NCBI RefSeq assembly: GCF_900114485.1
Contig: NZ_FOTF01000011.1
Location: 89,275-153,274 of the forward strand
DNA length: 64,000 nucleotides
Direction: 5' to 3'
Source of the DNA: Loktanella salsilacus
Lineage (GTDB): Bacteria > Pseudomonadota > Alphaproteobacteria > Rhodobacterales > Rhodobacteraceae
A program made the translations under genes and the position numbers. The notes below the pieces were generated by a model that was given only the letters and a program-made list of their open reading frames with translations, was not told the DNA's origin and did no database searches. Below, one piece after another: positions 45,070 to 55,945 of this stretch; positions within the stretch are counted from its first letter, which is position 1; every line of letters begins with the position of its first letter.

Positions 45070-46086
45070 TTAGAACTGGTCGTCGAACTTCTTGGCCAGA
45101 TCTTCGATATTGTCTGGCGGCCAGTCCTCGACGTCCATGCCAAGGTGCAGACCCATGCCCGACAGCACTTCCTTGATCTCGTTCAAGGACTTGCGGCCAA
45201 AGTTCGGCGTGCGCAGCATTTCGGCTTCGGTCTTCTGGATCAGATCGCCGATATAGACGATGTTGTCGTTCTTCAGGCAGTTTGCCGAACGAACAGACAG
45301 TTCCAGCTCGTCGACTTTCTTGAGCAGCAGCGGGTTGAATTCCAGCCCGTCGTCGTCGCCACCAGCAGAAGCCGATTCTGGTTCGTCGAAGTTCACGAAA
45401 ACCTGCAGCTGGTCCTGAAGGATGCGCGCAGCATAGGCCACAGCATCGTCAGGCGTCAGCGAGCCGTCGGTTTCGATCTTCATCGTCAGCTTGTCATAGT
45501 CCAGAACCTGACCTTCGCGGGTCGGCTGAACGTCATAGCTGACCTTCTTGACCGGGGAATAGATCGCGTCGATTGCGATCATGCCAATCGGGGCATCCTC
45601 GGGCTTGTTCTTGTCAGCGGCGACATAGCCCTTACCGGTGTTGACGGTCAGTTCCATGTACAGATCAGCGCCATCGTCAAGGTGGCAGATCACGTGATCC
45701 TTGTTCAGAACCTCAATGCCAGACGTTTCCGAGATGTCGCCAGCGGTGACAATGCCCGGACCTTTAGCCTGAACGCTCAGACGCTTCGGGCCTTCCACGT
45801 CCATACGGATCGCGACGCCCTTCAGGTTCAGAACGATGTCAGTGACATCTTCGCGAACACCAGAGACGGAGGAGAATTCATGCAGGACATTGTCGATCTG
45901 CACGGCCGTGATAGCGGCACCTTGCAGCGACGACATCAGGATGCGGCGCAGCGCGTTGCCAAGCGTAAGGCCAAAGCCACGCTCCAGCGGTTCTGCGATC
46001 AAGGTCGCCTGACGGTGCGGGTCATTGCCCGGCTTCACGTCCAGCTGTGTCGGCTTGATCAGCTCAGCCCAGTTTTTGTGGATCAT
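45070..46086 (-). CDS. rpoA: RNA polymerase subunit alpha
   Basis: A 338-residue alpha subunit with the amino-terminal assembly domain ([18 protein letters not shown]) and the carboxy-terminal domain that contacts promoters and activators ([12 protein letters not shown]). The ATG at 46086 has GGAGG upstream; the frame opens 19 codons earlier with no conserved sequence. Confidence 0.97.
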   Translation of the reverse strand: MIHKNWAELIKPTQLDVKPGNDPHRQATLIAEPLERGFGLTLGNALRRILMSSLQGAAITAVQIDNVLHEFSSVSGVREDVTDIVLNLKGVAIRMDVEGPKRLSVQAKGPGIVTAGDISETSGIEVLNKDHVICHLDDGADLYMELTVNTGKGYVAADKNKPEDAPIGMIAIDAIYSPVKKVSYDVQPTREGQVLDYDKLTMKIETDGSLTPDDAVAYAARILQDQLQVFVNFDEPESASAGGDDDGLEFNPLLLKKVDELELSVRSANCLKNDNIVYIGDLIQKTEAEMLRTPNFGRKSLNEIKEVLSGMGLHLGMDVEDWPPDNIEDLAKKFDDQF

Positions 46087-46154
46087 AGTCCCTCCATCCT
46101 TGCTCGACTTCATGTCCAAAAAGTCGGGCGCTCGAGGTTTCAAAACGGCAGATT

Positions 46155-46180
46155 GGGGCCGCGCACAATCGCGCGGCCCC
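46155..46180 (-). promoter_or_regulatory. stem-loop between rpsK and rpoA
   Basis: GGGGCCGCGC and GCGCGGCCCC form a perfect 10-bp stem with a six-base loop. No T-run follows, so it is more likely an mRNA-stability element than a terminator. Confidence 0.5.
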
Positions 46181-46199
46181 TCTCATGTAGTAGTCTAAC

Positions 46200-46592
46200 T
46201 TAGACCCGGCGACGCTTTGGTGGGCGGCAGCCGTTGTGGGCCATCGGGGTCACATCACGGATCGAAGTGATGTTGAAACCGGCAGCAGCCAGCGCACGCA
46301 GCGCGGACTCACGACCCGAACCGGGGCCCTGCACTTCGACTTCCAGCGTCTTGACGCCGTGTTCTTGGGCTTTCTTGCCAACATCTTCTGCAGCCATCTG
46401 AGCAGCATAAGGAGTCGATTTACGCGAACCCTTGAAGCCCATGGTGCCTGCGGACGACCAGGCAATCGCGTTGCCTTGAACGTCCGAGATCAGGATCTTG
46501 GTGTTGTTGAAAGAAGAGTTCACATGCGCAACGCCAGCTGCGATGTTCTTGGAGACCTTTTTCTTGCCGGTCCGGCGGGTATCTCGTGCCAT
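46200..46592 (-). CDS. rpsK: 30S ribosomal protein S11
   Basis: A 130-residue S11 with the conserved NNTKILISD and the RRV end. It lies 12 bases after rpsM. Confidence 0.97.
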   Translation of the reverse strand: MARDTRRTGKKKVSKNIAAGVAHVNSSFNNTKILISDVQGNAIAWSSAGTMGFKGSRKSTPYAAQMAAEDVGKKAQEHGVKTLEVEVQGPGSGRESALRALAAAGFNITSIRDVTPMAHNGCRPPKRRRV

Positions 46593-46604
46593 GACGGGGG
46601 CTCC

Positions 46605-46973
46605 TTATTTCTTCTTGCCAGCAATGGCCTTAGCGGGGCCTTTGCGGGTGCGAGCGTTGGTGTGCGTACGCTGACCGCGAACGGGCAGACCACGACGGTG
46701 ACGCAGGCCGCGGTAGCAGCCAAGGTCCATCAAACGCTTGATGTTCATCTGGGTTTCACGACGCAGGTCACCTTCAACAGTAACGTGCTCGTCGATGTAT
46801 TCGCGGATCTTCAACACTTCAGCGTCGGACAGATCGTTCACGCGGCGCGTGACGTCGATGCCAGTTGCTTCGCAGATCTGTGCTGCAGTCGTGTTGCCGA
46901 TTCCGGCAATATAGGTCAGGGCGATTGGAACCCGCTTTGCAGTCGGGATGTTTACGCCGGCAATACGTGCCAC
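46605..46973 (-). CDS. rpsM: 30S ribosomal protein S13
   Basis: A 122-residue S13. I chose the GTG at 46973, giving (M)ARIAGVNIP, the conserved start; AAGGA lies eight bases upstream. The frame continues 28 codons earlier from an ATG without family sequence. It follows adk after a 205-base gap, so it may have its own promoter. Confidence 0.95.
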   Translation of the reverse strand: MARIAGVNIPTAKRVPIALTYIAGIGNTTAAQICEATGIDVTRRVNDLSDAEVLKIREYIDEHVTVEGDLRRETQMNIKRLMDLGCYRGLRHRRGLPVRGQRTHTNARTRKGPAKAIAGKKK

Positions 46974-47178
46974 GTGAGCTTTCCTTTTCGTTGCGGGTCC
47001 GTGATACCAGACCCTTTTTTCACAACGCAGGCCCGACCGAACGTGCGGCGGGCCCATGTCATATAAGGTAATCCGTAACGTTTGGGTGCGACCCTAGCTA
47101 CGGCAGTGATTCCCTTGCGGGATGGGGGTATCTAGAGGCGTGCTGGCCGGGGGTCAAGCCCCCAACCGAACAGTGCCG

Positions 47179-47823
47179 TCATAGCGATTTTTTGATCTGC
47201 GCCGCCACTTCGTCCATGCTGGCCAAACCATCAACCGACCGCAGGTCACCACGGGCGTAGTAATAGCCGACAAGCGGACTGGTTTGCTTGTAATAAGCCA
47301 GCAGACGCGTCTTTAGGCTTTCTTCGTTGTCATCGGCGCGGCGAACAAACTCGGATTTTTCGCCGCAGCTGGTGCAGACGCCATCACTCGGAATTGGCTT
47401 GGTCGCGTCATTATAGACTTCGCCGCAATTCCCGCAGGTCGATCGTGCCGTGATCCGCGCAACAAGCGCATTATCGTCGACCTTCATCTCGATCACGCGG
47501 TCAAGGTTCTCGCCCAGCTCAGCCAGTAAATTACCAAGTGCATCAGCCTGCGCCAGAGTCCGGGGGAAGCCGTCAAAGATGTAGCCGTTCGCCGAATCGT
47601 CATTGGTCAGTTGCTCGCGGATCAGACCGATGACGATTTCATCGGTGACCAGTTCGCCGCGATCCATGACATCAGCGACGCGCTTGCCCATTTCGGTGCC
47701 AGACGTGCGGGCGGCCCGCAGCATATCACCCGTGGAAAGCTGCACCATGCCACGTTCGTCAACGAGACGACGCGCTTGTGTTCCTTTGCCCGCCCCCGGC
47801 GGTCCTAGTAGGATAATATTCAT
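47179..47823 (-). CDS. adk: adenylate kinase
   Basis: A 214-residue long-lid adenylate kinase with [10 protein letters not shown] (Walker A, 7-16) and DGFPRT. The lid holds CGNC and CTSC, a four-cysteine zinc site. It overlaps the end of secY by four bases. A weak GGGGG/CCCCC stem lies after its stop (47149-47163). Confidence 0.97.
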   Translation of the reverse strand: MNIILLGPPGAGKGTQARRLVDERGMVQLSTGDMLRAARTSGTEMGKRVADVMDRGELVTDEIVIGLIREQLTNDDSANGYIFDGFPRTLAQADALGNLLAELGENLDRVIEMKVDDNALVARITARSTCGNCGEVYNDATKPIPSDGVCTSCGEKSEFVRRADDNEESLKTRLLAYYKQTSPLVGYYYARGDLRSVDGLASMDEVAAQIKKSL

Positions 47824-49181
47824 CGACGCGCCGGTCCCCTCCGCTTGCTCGCACCACGCTTGCCACGTAGCTGCGATTTTTCAATCAGCCCCTCGTACTG
47901 GTGTGCCAGCAAGTGAGACTGAATCTGTTGTATCGTATCCATCCCTACCGAGACGATAATCAAAACCGAAGTGCCACCAAAGTAGAATGGCACAGCGAAC
48001 TGGCTACGGATGATTTCCGGCAACAAGGCGACAAGCGCCAGATAGCCAGAGCCCAAAACCAGAATGCGAGTTACGACATAGTCAAGATATTCGGCCGTCT
48101 TCTTGCCCGGACGAATGCCTGGAACAAAGCCGTTTTGGTTCTTCAAGTTATCCGCGACCTCATCGGTCTTAAAGGCGACCTCGCGGGTATAGAAGTAGGT
48201 AAAGAACACGATCATGATCGTGAAGAACAACAGATAAAGAGGCTGACCCGGGCCAAAGTAGGCCAGAAGCGTCGACATCACGACGTTGGTCGATCCACCA
48301 GAGAATGTGCTGATCGTCGTCGGCAGCAGAAGCAGAGCCGAGGCAAAGATCGCAGGAATCACGCCAGCCGGGTTCACCTTGATCGGCAAGTGGCTAGAGG
48401 AGGCGTCATAGACCTTCATGCCGCGTTGCTGACGGGGGTACTGGATGTGGATCTTGCGCAAGCTCCGCTCCATGAACACCACAAAGGCCAGAATTGCGAT
48501 GACCATTAAGATCACACCGACAATGACGAAGGGGCTAATTGCACCCGACCGGCCCTGCGACAGGAACTGCGCCAAAGCAGCCGGTACCTCGGCAATGATG
48601 CCGACGAAGATGATCAAAGAGATACCGTTACCGATGCCGCGGCTGGTGATCTGCTCACCCACCCACATCAGGAACATGGTGCCGCCGACGATCGTAATCA
48701 CGCAAGCTGCGGTAAAGAACAGGCCAGGGTTGGACGCAAGGCCGCCCGCCTCAAGTGACTTTGCAAGACCATAGGCCTGCGCCGTTGCCAGCAGAACCGT
48801 ACCATAGCGCGTGTACTGGTTCATCTTGCGACGCCCCTGCTCACCCTCTTTCTTGAGGTTCTTCAGCGGCTCCCACATGGAGCCCAGAAGCTGCACAATG
48901 ATCGAAGCCGAGATATACGGCATGATCCCAAGGGCAAAGATGCCCATCCGGGACAGCGCACCACCGGTGAACATCGAAAGGATGCCACCGATACCAGCAG
49001 CCGCGTCGTCCATAAAGGCGCGCAGCTGGATGCCGTCGATGCCGGGAACCGGAATATACGTCCCAAGGCGGTACACCATCAGCATACCAATGGTGAAAAG
49101 GATACGGCTGCGCAGCTCTGTCGCCTTGCCGAAGGCGCCCCAGCTCATGTTGGCGGCCATTTGTTCTGCAGCGGATGCCAT
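47820..49181 (-). CDS. secY: protein translocase subunit SecY
   Basis: A 453-residue ten-helix SecY with [13 protein letters not shown] near helix 1 and the GKKTAEYLD cytoplasmic loop. It forms the translocation channel. A strong terminator-like hairpin separates it from rplO upstream, suggesting secY has its own promoter or that readthrough is regulated. Confidence 0.97.
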   Translation of the reverse strand: MASAAEQMAANMSWGAFGKATELRSRILFTIGMLMVYRLGTYIPVPGIDGIQLRAFMDDAAAGIGGILSMFTGGALSRMGIFALGIMPYISASIIVQLLGSMWEPLKNLKKEGEQGRRKMNQYTRYGTVLLATAQAYGLAKSLEAGGLASNPGLFFTAACVITIVGGTMFLMWVGEQITSRGIGNGISLIIFVGIIAEVPAALAQFLSQGRSGAISPFVIVGVILMVIAILAFVVFMERSLRKIHIQYPRQQRGMKVYDASSSHLPIKVNPAGVIPAIFASALLLLPTTISTFSGGSTNVVMSTLLAYFGPGQPLYLLFFTIMIVFFTYFYTREVAFKTDEVADNLKNQNGFVPGIRPGKKTAEYLDYVVTRILVLGSGYLALVALLPEIIRSQFAVPFYFGGTSVLIIVSVGMDTIQQIQSHLLAHQYEGLIEKSQLRGKRGASKRRGPARR

Positions 49182-49201
49182 GCAAGTCTCTTTTATATGA
49201 A

Positions 49202-49237
49202 AAACGCCGCCAGTCGGATGTCCCGGTGGCGGCGTTT
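49202..49237 (-). terminator. terminator-like hairpin between rplO and secY
   Basis: AAACGCCGCCA and TGGCGGCGTTT form a perfect 11-bp stem with a 14-base loop, followed on the minus strand by TTTTT. It sits between two genes that are one operon in E. coli. Confidence 0.75.
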
Positions 49238-49286
49238 GGGAAAACTCAGACCCTATCTAGGCGACGAAGCCGTCGCCCGCAAGCGA

Positions 49287-49775
49287 TCAGGCCGCTTCAG
49301 TGCCAGCCTTTGGCTTAGCAGTCACAGTCACGCTACCGCCGGCTTTTTCGATTGCCTCGATTGCGCCTTTGGATGCACCGTGAACGACCAGCGTGATCTT
49401 CGATGTGATCTCGCCTTTTGCCAGAACGCGGATACCGTCCTTCAGACGACGGATCAGGCCGGATGCGATCAGCGCATCTTCGGTCAGGTCGTTCTTAGGA
49501 TCGATTTTACCTTCGTCGATGAACTTCTGGATCAGGCCCACGTTCACGACCGAATAGGTCTTTGCGTTGATGTTGTTGAAACCGCGCTTAGGAAGACGCT
49601 GGTACAACGGCATCTGACCGCCTTCGTAGCCACCGATCGAAACACCCGAACGGGACTTCTGACCTTTGATACCACGACCACCGGTCTTACCTTTGCCGGA
49701 ACCTGGGCCACGGCCAACGCGCTTGCGACGGTGGGTTGCGCCTTCGTTGTCGGACAGTTCATTCAGCTTAAACAT
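49287..49775 (-). CDS. rplO: 50S ribosomal protein L15
   Basis: A 162-residue L15 with [19 protein letters not shown] near the start. I chose the ATG at 49775 (MFKLNEL), preceded by AAAGGAG. Confidence 0.96.
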   Translation of the reverse strand: MFKLNELSDNEGATHRRKRVGRGPGSGKGKTGGRGIKGQKSRSGVSIGGYEGGQMPLYQRLPKRGFNNINAKTYSVVNVGLIQKFIDEGKIDPKNDLTEDALIASGLIRRLKDGIRVLAKGEITSKITLVVHGASKGAIEAIEKAGGSVTVTAKPKAGTEAA

Positions 49776-49977
49776 TGTCGCTTCTCCTTTAGCCGGAGGA
49801 CCACACCCAGCGACGGGAACGTGGCACACGGCATTACATATGAATCGGCACCCGAACGGGAGCAGACTGGCGGCGTATAGCGTTGGCGCATTCCTGCGTC
49901 AAGGAACCGAATCTTGGATCGCACTATTTGCCCCCTGCCCTGCTAGCCGCCTTAAAATCCGACCGATTTAACGCAAG

Positions 49978-50001
49978 ACGCCCCGGCGGTAGCCGAGGCG
50001 T
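49978..50001 (-). terminator. hairpin after the DUF1127 gene
   Basis: ACGCC-C-CGGC / GCCG-A-GGCGT stem with a four-base loop, 26 bases after the DUF1127 stop. Its tail lacks a clear T-run. Confidence 0.5.
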
Positions 50002-50026
50002 TCATCATCATGCGGATGTTTGAAGC

Positions 50027-50248
50027 TTAAAGTCCGTAAGCGGACTGCTTGGCGATTTCCGCAATGTTGTTACGGCTGATACCGATGTCGGCAAGCTCGC
50101 GTGGGCCCATGGCGCTTAGTTCGTTATAGACGCGGCGATAGACAGCGCGCTGCGCACGGCGGTCGCGCAGGTCTGCGATGGTGTCGATGATGACCTGACC
50201 AAAGGTCGAGCCGGAAACGTGCGGTGCGAGAGTGTTCATATTTGCCAT
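50027..50248 (-). CDS. DUF1127 small protein inserted between rpmD and rplO
   Basis: A 73-residue protein with the DUF1127 pattern toward its end (NELSAMGPRELADIGISRNNIAEIA). Such Arg-rich small proteins are common in alphaproteobacteria; some affect phosphate, RNA turnover and stress responses, but no role is firm for this one. The ATG at 50248 is supported by family length. Hairpins stand on both sides, so it is probably a separate unit within the spc cluster. Confidence 0.8.
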   Translation of the reverse strand: MANMNTLAPHVSGSTFGQVIIDTIADLRDRRAQRAVYRRVYNELSAMGPRELADIGISRNNIAEIAKQSAYGL

Positions 50249-50434
50249 GATGGCGTCCAATCTATGTGCGGGCCATTTGGTGTTTTTCACCAAACAGTTC
50301 ATTTCGTTTGTAGGGCTCATCTAGGCCCCATAACCGAGTCGGACAATCGCTAGAAACTGCGGGCTGTTATGCGCGAAACGCATAGCATTTAAGCAGTTTA
50401 TAAACGCTGAATTTACACTCTGTCAGAAACGCAA

Positions 50435-50462
50435 AACGCCCCAAGGTTTCCCTCGGGGCGTT
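50435..50462 (-). terminator. terminator after rpmD
   Basis: AACGCCCC and GGGGCGTT make a perfect 8-bp stem, followed on the minus strand by TTTTGCG. It lies 36 bases after the rpmD stop and separates the spc genes from the DUF1127 gene. Confidence 0.75.
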
Positions 50463-50497
50463 CCGATAGTTCTCGCAACCAAATGGTCGCTGGCAGC

Positions 50498-50686
50498 TTA
50501 GCCGCGCTCTTCGATGATCTTAACGAGGTGCGGGATGCTGTTGACCATGCCGCGGACGGAAGGTGTATCTTCCAGCTCGCGCTCACGGTTCATTTTGTTC
50601 AGGCCGAGGCCGACCAGCGTTGCACGCTGAACGGCGGGGCGACGGATCGGAGAACCGATCTGCTTGACGACGATTGTTTTAGCCAT
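50498..50686 (-). CDS. rpmD: 50S ribosomal protein L30
   Basis: A 62-residue L30 ([18 protein letters not shown], then [14 protein letters not shown]). It follows rpsE by 12 bases and is followed by a terminator-like hairpin instead of rplO. Confidence 0.96.
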   Translation of the reverse strand: MAKTIVVKQIGSPIRRPAVQRATLVGLGLNKMNRERELEDTPSVRGMVNSIPHLVKIIEERG

Positions 50687-50698
50687 GCTCAGATCTCC

Positions 50699-51304
50699 TT
50701 ACGCGTCAGCCGAAGCTTCAGCTTCGGTGGCATTGTGGGCCACGTCGCTTTGCTCGGTCACGTGATCGTCACGCTTGGGCAGAATGTCGGCGACTTTCTT
50801 GCCGCGACGCTGCGCCACAGAGCGGGGCGATTGTTCTTTGTTCAGGCCTTCGATGGTGGCCCGGATCATGTTGTAGGGGTTCGACGAACCGATGGACTTG
50901 GACACAACGTCCTGAACGCCCAGCATTTCGAACACAGCACGCATTGGACCACCGGCGATGATACCAGTACCAGCTGTTGCTGCACGCATCACAACGCGGC
51001 CAGCGCCGTGGCGGCCTTCCATGTCGTGGTGCAGAGTCCGGCCGTCCTTCAGGGCGACGCGAATCATCTGACGCTTAGCTTGCTCAGTTGCCTTACGGAT
51101 CGCTTCGGGGACCTCTTTGGCCTTGCCCTTACCGAAACCGACGCGGCCTTTTTGGTCGCCGACGACGACGAGTGCGGCGAAGCCAAAGCGCTTACCACCC
51201 TTGACGGTCTTGGACACGCGGTTGATGGCGACCAGACGATCGGCAAATTCCGGTGTTGCTTCTTCGCGAGGACGACGGTTCCCGCGCTGTTCACGTTCTG
51301 CCAT
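50699..51304 (-). CDS. rpsE: 30S ribosomal protein S5
   Basis: A 201-residue S5 with [22 protein letters not shown] chose the ATG at 51304 with AAGGA nine bases upstream; the earlier ATG at 51313 overlaps that site. The carboxy end is an acidic Ala/Glu tail. Confidence 0.95.
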   Translation of the reverse strand: MAEREQRGNRRPREEATPEFADRLVAINRVSKTVKGGKRFGFAALVVVGDQKGRVGFGKGKAKEVPEAIRKATEQAKRQMIRVALKDGRTLHHDMEGRHGAGRVVMRAATAGTGIIAGGPMRAVFEMLGVQDVVSKSIGSSNPYNMIRATIEGLNKEQSPRSVAQRRGKKVADILPKRDDHVTEQSDVAHNATEAEASADA

Positions 51305-51417
51305 GTGTGGCATTCCTTATCTTGGTGGCTTGCGCCGCTTGGGTCGATCGCAGTGGGACAAAAAGCCCCCCGATCATCGAGGCGGACACCCTAACGGGCA
51401 TCCGCCTTCACTTTAGC

Positions 51418-51777
51418 TTAGACTTTCAGACCAGCTTCACGCGCGGCGTCGGCAACTGCCTTCACCTTGCCATGAAACAGGAAACCGCCACGATCGAAGT
51501 ACGCGGTTTCGACACCAGCTGCCTTGGCACGCTCTGCAATAGCAGCGCCCACCTTCTTGGCAGCTTCGATGTTGTTCTGACCAACGACGCCCAGTGCCTT
51601 TTCGAGAGTGGAAGCGGACGCAAGCGTCACGCCGTTCACATCGTCGATCAGCTGGACGCTGATGTTCTTGTTGGAACGGTGAACCGACAGGCGCATACGC
51701 CCGGAGTTCACAGCCCGCAGTTTGTTCCGGACGCGCATGCGGCGCTTCAGAAACAGAGTTCTTTTGCTGTTTGCCAT
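51418..51777 (-). CDS. rplR: 50S ribosomal protein L18
   Basis: A 119-residue L18 ([38 protein letters not shown]). A gap of about 113 bases before rpsE holds a 7-bp stem (51380-51407). Confidence 0.96.
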   Translation of the reverse strand: MANSKRTLFLKRRMRVRNKLRAVNSGRMRLSVHRSNKNISVQLIDDVNGVTLASASTLEKALGVVGQNNIEAAKKVGAAIAERAKAAGVETAYFDRGGFLFHGKVKAVADAAREAGLKV

Positions 51778-51788
51778 GATATGCGTCC

Positions 51789-52325
51789 TTACTTCTTCTT
51801 ACCTTCTTTGCGGAAGATATACTCACCTTTGTACTTGATGCCCTTGCCCTTATAGGGCTCGGGTGCACGCCACTCGCGAATATTCGCGGCGACCTGGCCA
51901 ACAAGCTGCTGGTCGATACCTTCAACAATGATTTCGGTCTGCTTAGGGGCCGTCACAGTGACGCCCTCAGGCACTTCGAAGTTCACATCGTGGCTGTAAC
52001 CGAGCGCCAATTTCAGGACTTTGTCGCCCTGCATTGTTGCACGATAACCAACGCCGTTGATTTCAAGTTCTTTCTTGAAACCAGTGGTGACGCCGGTGAC
52101 GAGGTTTTCCACCATCGAACGAGACATGCCCCACTGCTGACGAGCGCGCTTGGATTTGCCGCGCGGCGTCACAGTGATTGCATTGTTCTCGACCGAGAAG
52201 GTCACGTCGTCGGTTGCCTTAAAGGAACGTGTCCCTTTAGGGCCTTTTACTTCGATGGTCTGGCCGGAGACTGTCGCCTCAACCCCGGAGGGCAGCTCGA
52301 CCGGCTTCTTACCAATACGAGACAT
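51789..52325 (-). CDS. rplF: 50S ribosomal protein L6
   Basis: A 178-residue L6 starting [16 protein letters not shown] and ending [20 protein letters not shown]. The ATG at 52325 is the conserved start. Confidence 0.97.
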   Translation of the reverse strand: MSRIGKKPVELPSGVEATVSGQTIEVKGPKGTRSFKATDDVTFSVENNAITVTPRGKSKRARQQWGMSRSMVENLVTGVTTGFKKELEINGVGYRATMQGDKVLKLALGYSHDVNFEVPEGVTVTAPKQTEIIVEGIDQQLVGQVAANIREWRAPEPYKGKGIKYKGEYIFRKEGKKK

Positions 52326-52335
52326 TATGCTCTCC

Positions 52336-52728
52336 TTAGAATACGGTGCAAAGCACTTCGCCGCCGACGTTGGCTGCGCGTGCATTTGCATCAGACATCA
52401 CACCTTTAGAGGTGGAGACAATCGAAACACCGAGGCCCTGACGGACGGACGGCAGATCATTGACGGCCATGTAGACGCGACGACCGGGCTTAGAGACCCG
52501 CTTCACTTCACGAATGACGGCATCGCCTTCATAGTACTTGAGGCTAATGTCAAAGGCGGGGTGACCGTCCTTGCCATCTTTCGCCTCATAGCCGCGGATG
52601 TAGCCTTCGTCGGCCAGCACATCCAGAACCCAGCCACGCAGCTTGGACGCAGGTGTTTCCACCACGCTCTTGCCGCGCATTTGGCCGTTACGGATGCGTG
52701 TCAGCATATCACCGATAGGATCGTTCAT
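52336..52728 (-). CDS. rpsH: 30S ribosomal protein S8
   Basis: A 130-residue S8 ([16 protein letters not shown] start; [14 protein letters not shown] near the end). It lies 10 bases before rplF. Confidence 0.97.
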   Translation of the reverse strand: MNDPIGDMLTRIRNGQMRGKSVVETPASKLRGWVLDVLADEGYIRGYEAKDGKDGHPAFDISLKYYEGDAVIREVKRVSKPGRRVYMAVNDLPSVRQGLGVSIVSTSKGVMSDANARAANVGGEVLCTVF

Positions 52729-52740
52729 AATAAATTCTCC

Positions 52741-53046
52741 TTACCAGCTCGACTTGACCATGCCGGGGATTTCGCCATTGGAACCAAGGTTCCGCAGCGC
52801 GATCCGGCTGATCTTGAGTTTGCGGTAATAGGCGTGAGGACGCCCGGTCAACTGGCAACGGTTGTGCAGACGCACGGCAGAAGAGTTACGCGGCAGTTTG
52901 GCCAAAGCCATAGTTGCCTTGAAACGCTCTTCGACTGGCTTCTCTTGGTCGTTGATGATCGCTTTCAGAGCCGCACGCTTCTCAGCATACTGCGCCACCA
53001 GCTTTTCGCGCTTCTTCTCGCGCTCGATCATGGATTTCTTAGCCAT
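52741..53046 (-). CDS. rpsN: 30S ribosomal protein S14 (zinc-free form)
   Basis: A 101-residue long S14 lacking the CxxC pairs of the zinc-binding form, so it is the C-minus type. It ends [11 protein letters not shown]. Confidence 0.97.
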   Translation of the reverse strand: MAKKSMIEREKKREKLVAQYAEKRAALKAIINDQEKPVEERFKATMALAKLPRNSSAVRLHNRCQLTGRPHAYYRKLKISRIALRNLGSNGEIPGMVKSSW

Positions 53047-53063
53047 ATCTAATATTCTCCCAA

Positions 53064-53627
53064 TCAGCTGTTGAAGGGCATGTTGAACGCTTTCAACAGG
53101 CTCTTGGCTTCAGCGTCGGTTGCTGCGGTGGTGCAGATCACGATGTCCATGCCCCAGTTCTCGTCGATCTTGTCGAAGTTGATCTCGGGGAACACCAGGT
53201 GCTCTTTCAGACCGGTGGCATAGTTGCCACGGCCGTCAAAAGACTTGCCGGACACGCCGCGGAAGTCGCGGATACGCGGCATTGCGACGGTGATCAGACG
53301 GTCCAGGAATTCGTACATCTTGTCGCCACGCAGGGTAACTTTCGCACCCAGCGGCATGTCCTCACGAACGCGGAAACCAGCGATGGATCTCTTAGCGCGT
53401 GTGGTCAGGGCCTTTTGGCCGGCGATTGTGGACAAATCTTCCTGAGCGGATTTGGCTTTTTTGCTGTCACGGACAGCTTCAGCACCACAACCGATGTTCA
53501 GAACGATTTTGTCCAGCTTTGGAACCTGCATTTGGTTCTTGTAGCTGTACTCTTCCGTCAGCGCAGCGCGGATCGTATCGATATACTGCTGCTTCAGGCG
53601 CGGGGTGTAGTTTGCTTGATCGAGCAT
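53064..53627 (-). CDS. rplE: 50S ribosomal protein L5
   Basis: A 187-residue L5 ([32 protein letters not shown]). Its start overlaps the rplX stop by one base. Confidence 0.97.
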   Translation of the reverse strand: MLDQANYTPRLKQQYIDTIRAALTEEYSYKNQMQVPKLDKIVLNIGCGAEAVRDSKKAKSAQEDLSTIAGQKALTTRAKRSIAGFRVREDMPLGAKVTLRGDKMYEFLDRLITVAMPRIRDFRGVSGKSFDGRGNYATGLKEHLVFPEINFDKIDENWGMDIVICTTAATDAEAKSLLKAFNMPFNS

Positions 53628-53932
53628 CAGAGTGCATCCCCTGTGGTCTTGGCAAAGCGCACCTTGTTCTCGCCGTCCATACGGAAACCGACGCGAGTCG
53701 CTTTACCGTTGGCATCGACCAGCGACAGGTTGCTCAGCTGGATCGGCATCGCCTTAGGCGTACGACCGCCTTCGGACGACTGCGACTGCTTGGCGTGACG
53801 GATCGAGATGTTTACACCCTCGACGATCGCTTTGCCAGCTTTCGGATCCACAGATTTAATCTCGCCGGACAGACCTTTGTCCTTACCAGCAAGCACGATG
53901 ACTTTGTCACCTTTGCGAAGTTTGGCAGCCAT
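53627..53932 (-). CDS. rplX: 50S ribosomal protein L24
   Basis: A 101-residue L24 with the KOW motif ([19 protein letters not shown]). It is coupled by one-base overlaps to both rplN and rplE. Confidence 0.97.
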   Translation of the reverse strand: MAAKLRKGDKVIVLAGKDKGLSGEIKSVDPKAGKAIVEGVNISIRHAKQSQSSEGGRTPKAMPIQLSNLSLVDANGKATRVGFRMDGENKVRFAKTTGDAL

Positions 53933-54300
53933 TACAGCACCTCCGGCGCAAGAGAGATGATTTTCATGAAGTTCTTGGCGCGCAGCTCACGAACAACTGG
54001 TCCGAAGATACGGGTACCAACTGGCTCGTTGTTGTTATTCAGAATAACAGCAGCGTTGCGATCGAAACGGATCGCGGTGCCGTCTTCACGGCGAACTTCT
54101 TTAGCGGTGCGTACGACGACGGCCTTACGGACGTCACCCTTCTTTACGCGACCACGTGGAATAGCTTCTTTGACCGACACCACGATGATGTCACCCACGG
54201 AAGCATACCGGCGGTGCGAACCGCCCAGAACCTTAATGCACTGAACACGGCGAGCGCCGCTGTTGTCAGCAACATCCAGGTTGGTCTGCATCTGGATCAT
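53932..54300 (-). CDS. rplN: 50S ribosomal protein L14
   Basis: A 122-residue L14 ([17 protein letters not shown] start; [15 protein letters not shown]). It follows rpsQ after 84 bases. Confidence 0.97.
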   Translation of the reverse strand: MIQMQTNLDVADNSGARRVQCIKVLGGSHRRYASVGDIIVVSVKEAIPRGRVKKGDVRKAVVVRTAKEVRREDGTAIRFDRNAAVILNNNNEPVGTRIFGPVVRELRAKNFMKIISLAPEVL

Positions 54301-54384
54301 TTGGTTACCTTTCGACCTTTAAGGCGCTTTGTCGATTTCTGTCCGACGGGCCCTAGGGTTTCGTTAAACTGTTGGTGGCGCAGC

Positions 54385-54615
54385 TTAAGCTGCGATCACT
54401 TCCCAGCGTTTCGTCTTGGACTTAGGCGCACATTCCTGAATGCGAACCTGATCGCCAACGTTGAACGTGTTGTTCTCGTCGTGGGCGCGGTATTTCTTGG
54501 ACTTCCGCACAGTCTTGTGCAGCAGCGGGTGCTTAAAGCGACGCTCGACCGAAACGGTCACAGTCTGCTCGTTCTGGTTCGACGTCACGACGCCTGTCAG
54601 GATACGCTTAGGCAT
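54385..54615 (-). CDS. rpsQ: 30S ribosomal protein S17
   Basis: A 76-residue S17 ([29 protein letters not shown]). It starts three bases after rpmC. Confidence 0.97.
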   Translation of the reverse strand: MPKRILTGVVTSNQNEQTVTVSVERRFKHPLLHKTVRKSKKYRAHDENNTFNVGDQVRIQECAPKSKTKRWEVIAA

Positions 54616-54618
54616 TCT

Positions 54619-54828
54619 TTAGGCCTCCGACTTGGCAGCGTCTGCTGCTTTTTGGTTAAGAATCGTTTTCACGCGAGCAGCGGAGCGACGTGCGTTCCGG
54701 ATGCCTGCGGTGTTTTCCAGCTGGCCAGTAGCCTGCTGGAAACGCAGATTGAAGGACTCTTTCTTAAGGTTTACAAGCTCTTCCCGAAGTTGGTCGGGCG
54801 TCTTGTCACGCAGTTCGTTGGCGTTCAT
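54619..54828 (-). CDS. rpmC: 50S ribosomal protein L29
   Basis: A 69-residue L29 starting [24 protein letters not shown] lies upstream of the ATG at 54828; the frame opens 49 codons earlier without family sequence. It is the first ribosomal gene after the inserted block, so a promoter should lie upstream. Confidence 0.95.
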   Translation of the reverse strand: MNANELRDKTPDQLREELVNLKKESFNLRFQQATGQLENTAGIRNARRSAARVKTILNQKAADAAKSEA

Positions 54829-55036
54829 GCCATTTCCTTTCAACATCACTGGAAGGCCCAAAAGGGTCACCCGTCGTCCAGTGGAGTTCACGATGAAGCG
54901 CTCCTCTACAGGTGTTGCACCCATGTGGCAACCCCTTAGACCACTGTAAACTAGGGTTTCGGCTTGCGCTGCCATCGCTTTGGGTCGAGGGTTAATTTCG
55001 CACTAACGGCCCCGGCCAAATTGAAAGGTTTTAACC

Positions 55037-55213
55037 GTGCTAAAGATTTCCCTAGCCCTCTCCGCCCTGATGGCCCTGACGGCCTGCAACTCGTTCGACC
55101 CCGTCGCAGCCGCCGCCCAAGACGCCCACAACGAAACGCTAAAGCAGACCGTTTCACCAGAAGGCCAGTCCCTGCCAGAAAACATCGCCTCGCAGCGCGT
55201 TGTCGCTCAGTAA
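55037..55213 (+). CDS. small lipoprotein inside the ribosomal cluster
   Basis: A 58-residue frame beginning with GTG, with GAAAGG eight bases upstream. The first residues LKISLALSALMALTAC make a lipoprotein signal with lipobox LTAC (Cys16). The rest is short and hydrophilic with no known domain. It is on the strand opposite to rpmC and may share a divergent promoter with it. Function is unknown. Confidence 0.6.
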   Translation: MLKISLALSALMALTACNSFDPVAAAAQDAHNETLKQTVSPEGQSLPENIASQRVVAQ

Positions 55214-55294
55214 CCGAACTGTGGCTTGTTGAATGCGGGCCGCGATGCAGTATCTGCGCATATCTGCCTTTCGCGGTTTTAGGGATTCGATAAG

Positions 55295-55945
55295 ATGGCG
55301 TTCAGACCTTTCCTTGCCTTTTGCGCTCTATCCGTGGCCTTGCAAGCCCACACCGCATCAGCCGGGGCCTGCGACTACAGACTAAGCTCCCTGATCGGCA
55401 AAGGCTCCGCCGCGGTCGCATCCACCGGAAGCAGCGTCACCAGCGCTGCTGGCAATGCCCTTGGGTATTACACCTTAACCGACGCCGCGACTGGGGCGTC
55501 CTTGTTGGGGTCGGCGGCCGTTAGCACCTCGGCGGCTGGGGCAGCGGGTCTGGTGGCAAGCACCGGATCCGGCCTTGGCGCTGCAGGCGCGGCACTGGTA
55601 TCACCGATCGGAATTGCGGTTGGCGTGGTCCTTGCCGTCGGTGTCGCGGGATCCGAAGGGTACTGCTACTTTAAGGATGAGCGGATCACCGAGTACGATG
55701 ATGTACTAAGCGTGGTGCAAAGCCTCGCGGCGAACGCAGACCCGCTCTATTTCGAGCTCATTCAGCCAAGTACCCCGCTCGCTAAGCAAGCGATCTTGAT
55801 CATTGCCGATAGCACAGGCGCATTTACGGAATATGAGGTCGCCAAGCTTTATATCGTCAACGGAGCCCTCAAGTATCGGGCTCCGCTGCGGGACAAGACG
55901 ATCGGCAATATCAGCCTTGATATCGTGCCGGCAGCGGCAGAGTAA
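55295..55945 (+). CDS. secreted protein of unknown function
   Basis: A 216-residue protein with a Sec signal (HTASAG, near residue 23), an Ala/Gly/Ser-rich middle that includes a probable membrane-interacting stretch (about 95-120, SPIGIAVGVVLAVGVAGSEG) and a conserved-looking end (EYDDVLSVVQSLAANADP). I do not recognise a family. Two Cys (near 26 and 123) might form a disulfide. It lies on the plus strand within the ribosomal cluster, convergent with the oxygenase gene with no gap. Confidence 0.7.
   Translation: MAFRPFLAFCALSVALQAHTASAGACDYRLSSLIGKGSAAVASTGSSVTSAAGNALGYYTLTDAATGASLLGSAAVSTSAAGAAGLVASTGSGLGAAGAALVSPIGIAVGVVLAVGVAGSEGYCYFKDERITEYDDVLSVVQSLAANADPLYFELIQPSTPLAKQAILIIADSTGAFTEYEVAKLYIVNGALKYRAPLRDKTIGNISLDIVPAAAE

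Noticed and set aside
44959..46203. 414-codon open frame opposite rpoA
   Set aside because: Antisense to RpoA; an effect of GC-rich third codon positions, not a gene.
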